This document shows positions 7,108 through 8,936 of a DNA stretch of 8,936 nucleotides, one piece after another. Origin of the DNA: CAZVEE01 sp964625525 (lineage in GTDB: Bacteria > Pseudomonadota > Alphaproteobacteria > JAJFIK01). Below the pieces are notes generated by a model, which saw nothing but the letters and a program-made list of their open reading frames with translations, searched no databases and was not told the DNA's origin. The position numbers and the translations under genes were made by a program. The stretch lies in contig CAZVEE010000115.1 in assembly GCA_964625525.1 (NCBI GenBank), positions 1-8,936 on the forward strand. Direction: 5' to 3'. The stretch's first letter is position 1; each line of letters begins with the position of its first letter.

Positions 7108-7296
7108 TGCGTCTCTCGTCTTTCGTGTCTTCGTATGCCGAGCCGGCAAGTCGGCGGCTGCATATCCTATGCGCGGAAACCCGATAGCGTCGGTTCCCGT
7201 CGAAAAGCGTGCCGTGGCAGAGGAAATCCCCACAGTATTTGGGGAACCAAAAGCCCTGGGGCAACCCCGCGATCTGCCCCGGACATCACGTCCAGC
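7108..7296 (-). promoter_or_regulatory. infB leader between ylxR and infB with possible hairpins
   Basis: If infB begins at the TTG at 7107, these 189 bases do not encode protein. On the minus strand a stem pairs 7258-7263 with 7275-7280 (extendable by two pairs) 14 bases after the ylxR stop, and is followed by GCTTTTGG, a weak terminator-like tail. A second hairpin pairs TCCCCA (7227-7232) with TGGGGA (7240-7245). No good promoter was identified. The region could attenuate, process or drive infB expression; that is inference from position and structure. Confidence 0.35.
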
Positions 7297-7974
7297 TCAG
7301 TCGGCAGAGGCGCCAAAAGGGTCCGCGACACCCGTCACCGCTCCAGGGATCGTCCAATGCTCCGGCAAGACAGGGCGAAATCCGCCCAGCCGACGCACGT
7401 CCCGCACCAGGCGGTCGGCATGCCGGCCATTGGTGAGGACTGCATGTACCACATTTTCCAGTCCCAATGCCAAACTCAATTGCCGGATGCGGAATGCTCC
7501 AATCACAGCCACACCCGGCACGGCCTTGGCCGCCAGCGCGAGCACTTTGGCGCGCCCATCCTCGGCCGCATCCGCAGCTTCGATCAACGCACACGCCTTG
7601 CCCGTGCGTGAGGCGTCTTGAACCTTCTCAAAGCCGGTGAGCAAGGCCCCGCTTTTGCGCGCCAATCCCAGCGCCGCCAAACAACGGGCCTCCAACAGCG
7701 CCGCCACCAGCGCGCTTAAGCCCGGCGGCACCGAGACACCGCGCTTTTGGGACCGGGCAAAGGCGCCGCGCGCGGCGGCCTTGTCCAGGATCGCGGCCTG
7801 GGCGCACACCCAAGTACCGCGCCCGGGCAGCTCGGCGGCCAAATCCGGTGTGACCAGGCCATCGGGCGAGACGACAAAACGGATCAGACCCGCTTCCGGC
7901 ACCACCGAGCCAAGCACCGCGCAGCGGCGCCAGCGTCCGCCTGCCTCGTCCCGCTCTACCGTCTCCGCGTCCAC
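7297..7974 (-). CDS. ylxR: YlxR (DUF448) RNA-binding protein fused to an L7Ae-like domain
   Basis: YlxR-family proteins are encoded between nusA and infB and are thought to bind RNA. From the GTG at 7974 the product has 225 residues. The DUF448 domain covers about 15-85, with RRC (16-18), GLIRFVVSPDG and PGRGTWV (50-56). The C-terminal half resembles the ribosomal L7Ae/L30e fold, with LGLARKSGALLTGFEKV (102-118), AADAAEDGRAKV (133-144) and LSLALGLENVVHAVL (166-180). This fused architecture is common in alphaproteobacteria. Residues from about 205 look unstructured. The start is uncertain: an in-frame CTG at 7989 would add five residues and has GGAGGG ideally placed 7 bases upstream, whereas the GTG has little Shine-Dalgarno. 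An in-frame TGA upstream limits the gene. It starts 36-51 bases after nusA and is presumably co-transcribed with it. Confidence 0.93.
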   Translation of the reverse strand: MDAETVERDEAGGRWRRCAVLGSVVPEAGLIRFVVSPDGLVTPDLAAELPGRGTWVCAQAAILDKAAARGAFARSQKRGVSVPPGLSALVAALLEARCLAALGLARKSGALLTGFEKVQDASRTGKACALIEAADAAEDGRAKVLALAAKAVPGVAVIGAFRIRQLSLALGLENVVHAVLTNGRHADRLVRDVRRLGGFRPVLPEHWTIPGAVTGVADPFGASAD

Positions 7975-7996
7975 TGGCCGCTTTTTCAGGCTCAGG

Positions 7997-8002
7997 CCCT
8001 CC
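7997..8002 (-). promoter_or_regulatory. Strong Shine-Dalgarno upstream of ylxR
   Basis: GGAGGG on the minus strand lies between the nusA stop and ylxR. It is 7 bases from an in-frame CTG at 7989 and 22 bases from the GTG at 7974, so it favours the unusual CTG as initiation codon. No ATG, GTG or TTG lies at a suitable distance in the ylxR frame. Confidence 0.5.
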
Positions 8003-8025
8003 GCTCAACTCGTCAGTTGTCCGCC

Positions 8026-8936
8026 TCACTGATCGTCGGAGACAACAGACTTTTTCGGGGCGGTGCCGAAGACTTCCTCGGCCAAGGTCTGCGGACGAGC
8101 GGGCTCTTCGGGCTCGGCCTGGGCCGCCTCTTCGGCCTGGGCTTCCTGCTCGGCCGCCAGTTCCTCCGCGGAAATCCAGCCGGCGGCCACACGCGCATTC
8201 ATGATCAGCGCATTGGCGTCTTCGCTGGTGAAGCCAAAGCCATCCAAGTAGCCGGGCTCACGCACCTTTTCGCCGTTGCGCATCTCCGTCCAGCCCAACA
8301 GATCGTCCGTGGCACACCCGGCCAGATCCTCCACCGACACAACCCCGTTTTCCGCCAGCGCCACCACCATGGGCAGGCTGAGCCCCTCGGTTTCGACCAA
8401 GGCATCTTCCACGCCCAGTTCCTGGCGTCGCGCCTCCAGCCGCGCGTCGCGGGCTTCCAGGAATTCCACGGCCCGCTGTTGCAGTTCCGCCGCCGTTTCC
8501 TCGTCGAACCCCTCGATGTCGGACAGCTCCACCAACTCCACATAGGCCACTTCCTCGATGGAGGCGAAGCCTTCAGAGGCGAGCAGTTGGGCCATCATTT
8601 CATCGATGTTCAGCGCATTGATGAATTCCTCCGTGCGCTGGCGGAATTCTTCCTGGCGACGCTCGGATTCTTCATGCTCAGTCATGATGTCGATATCCCA
8701 GCCGGTAAGCTGAGAAGCCAGACGCACATTTTGGCCGCGCCGACCGATGGCGAGCGAAAGCTGCTCGTCCGGCACCACCACTTCGATCCGGTTGGCATCT
8801 TCGTCGAGCACGACTTTCACCACTTCCGCCGGAGCAAGAGCGTTCACGATGAACGTGGCCGCATCGGGCGACCACTGAATAATGTCGATCTTCTCGCCCT
8901 GAAGCTCGTTCACCACCGCCTGCACGCGGCTGCCGC
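8026..8936 (-). CDS. nusA: Transcription termination/antitermination factor NusA, C-terminal 303 residues, 5' end outside window
   Basis: NusA binds RNA polymerase and modulates pausing, termination and antitermination. The visible part begins inside the first KH domain (GSRVQAVVNELQGEKIDII, continuous with the window edge). The second KH domain follows, with DEQLSLAIGRRGQNVRLAS containing the GRRG loop. After a charged helix come two helix-hairpin-helix-like repeats of the C-terminal region: ASEGFASIEEVAYVELVEL with SDIEGFDEETAAELQQRA, then LAENGVVSVEDLAGCATDDL and LDGFGFTSEDANALIMNARV. A Glu/Ala-rich tail ends VVSDDQ. The S1 and NusA N-terminal domains are missing only because of the window boundary; nothing suggests truncation in the genome. 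An internal GTG at 8925 is not a real start. It is the first visible gene of the cluster and is followed closely by ylxR. Confidence 0.97.
   Translation of the reverse strand, partial: GSRVQAVVNELQGEKIDIIQWSPDAATFIVNALAPAEVVKVVLDEDANRIEVVVPDEQLSLAIGRRGQNVRLASQLTGWDIDIMTEHEESERRQEEFRQRTEEFINALNIDEMMAQLLASEGFASIEEVAYVELVELSDIEGFDEETAAELQQRAVEFLEARDARLEARRQELGVEDALVETEGLSLPMVVALAENGVVSVEDLAGCATDDLLGWTEMRNGEKVREPGYLDGFGFTSEDANALIMNARVAAGWISAEELAAEQEAQAEEAAQAEPEEPARPQTLAEEVFGTAPKKSVVSDDQ

Overview
The window is GC-rich chromosomal DNA from an alphaproteobacterium. The evidence is the conserved order nusA - ylxR - infB - rbfA - truB - rpsO - pnp on the minus strand, a YlxR protein fused to an L7Ae-like domain, and a long Ala/Pro-rich plus charged N-terminal extension on IF2. 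Genus cannot be fixed from the sequence alone; a caulobacter-like lineage is only a guess. No mobile element, CRISPR array, rRNA or tRNA gene was seen.

Layout, in transcription order (right to left). The 3' two-thirds of nusA enters from the right edge (8936 to 8026). It is followed by ylxR/L7Ae (about 7974 to 7297), a non-coding leader of about 190 bases with possible hairpins, and infB (7107 to 4324, probable TTG start). A perfect 16-bp stem-loop (4265-4301) sits just after infB and looks like a bidirectional terminator. Next is the only plus-strand gene, a PagL-type lipid A deacylase (3534-4127), which converges on infB and diverges from rbfA. The minus-strand series then resumes with rbfA (3264 to 2854), truB (2853 to 1894, abutting rbfA as TAAATG), rpsO (1780 to 1511), an rpsO terminator (1463-1493), a leader of about 145 bases, and the first 439 codons of pnp, which runs off the left edge.

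How the genes work together. The minus-strand genes form the classic transcription, translation and RNA-decay cluster: NusA (elongation, pausing, antitermination), YlxR (RNA-binding), IF2 (initiation), RbfA (30S maturation), TruB (tRNA pseudouridine 55), S15 (30S assembly) and PNPase (RNA decay). In this genome the series is split by an unrelated outer-membrane lipid A-modifying gene and a strong terminator. The cluster therefore probably works as at least two or three transcription units: nusA-ylxR-infB, rbfA-truB-rpsO, and pnp with readthrough or its own promoter.

No undescribed system was found. The points most worth a second look are the counter-oriented pagL insertion, the non-canonical start codons of ylxR and infB, the structured leaders before infB and pnp, and a possible disulfide in the PagL protein.
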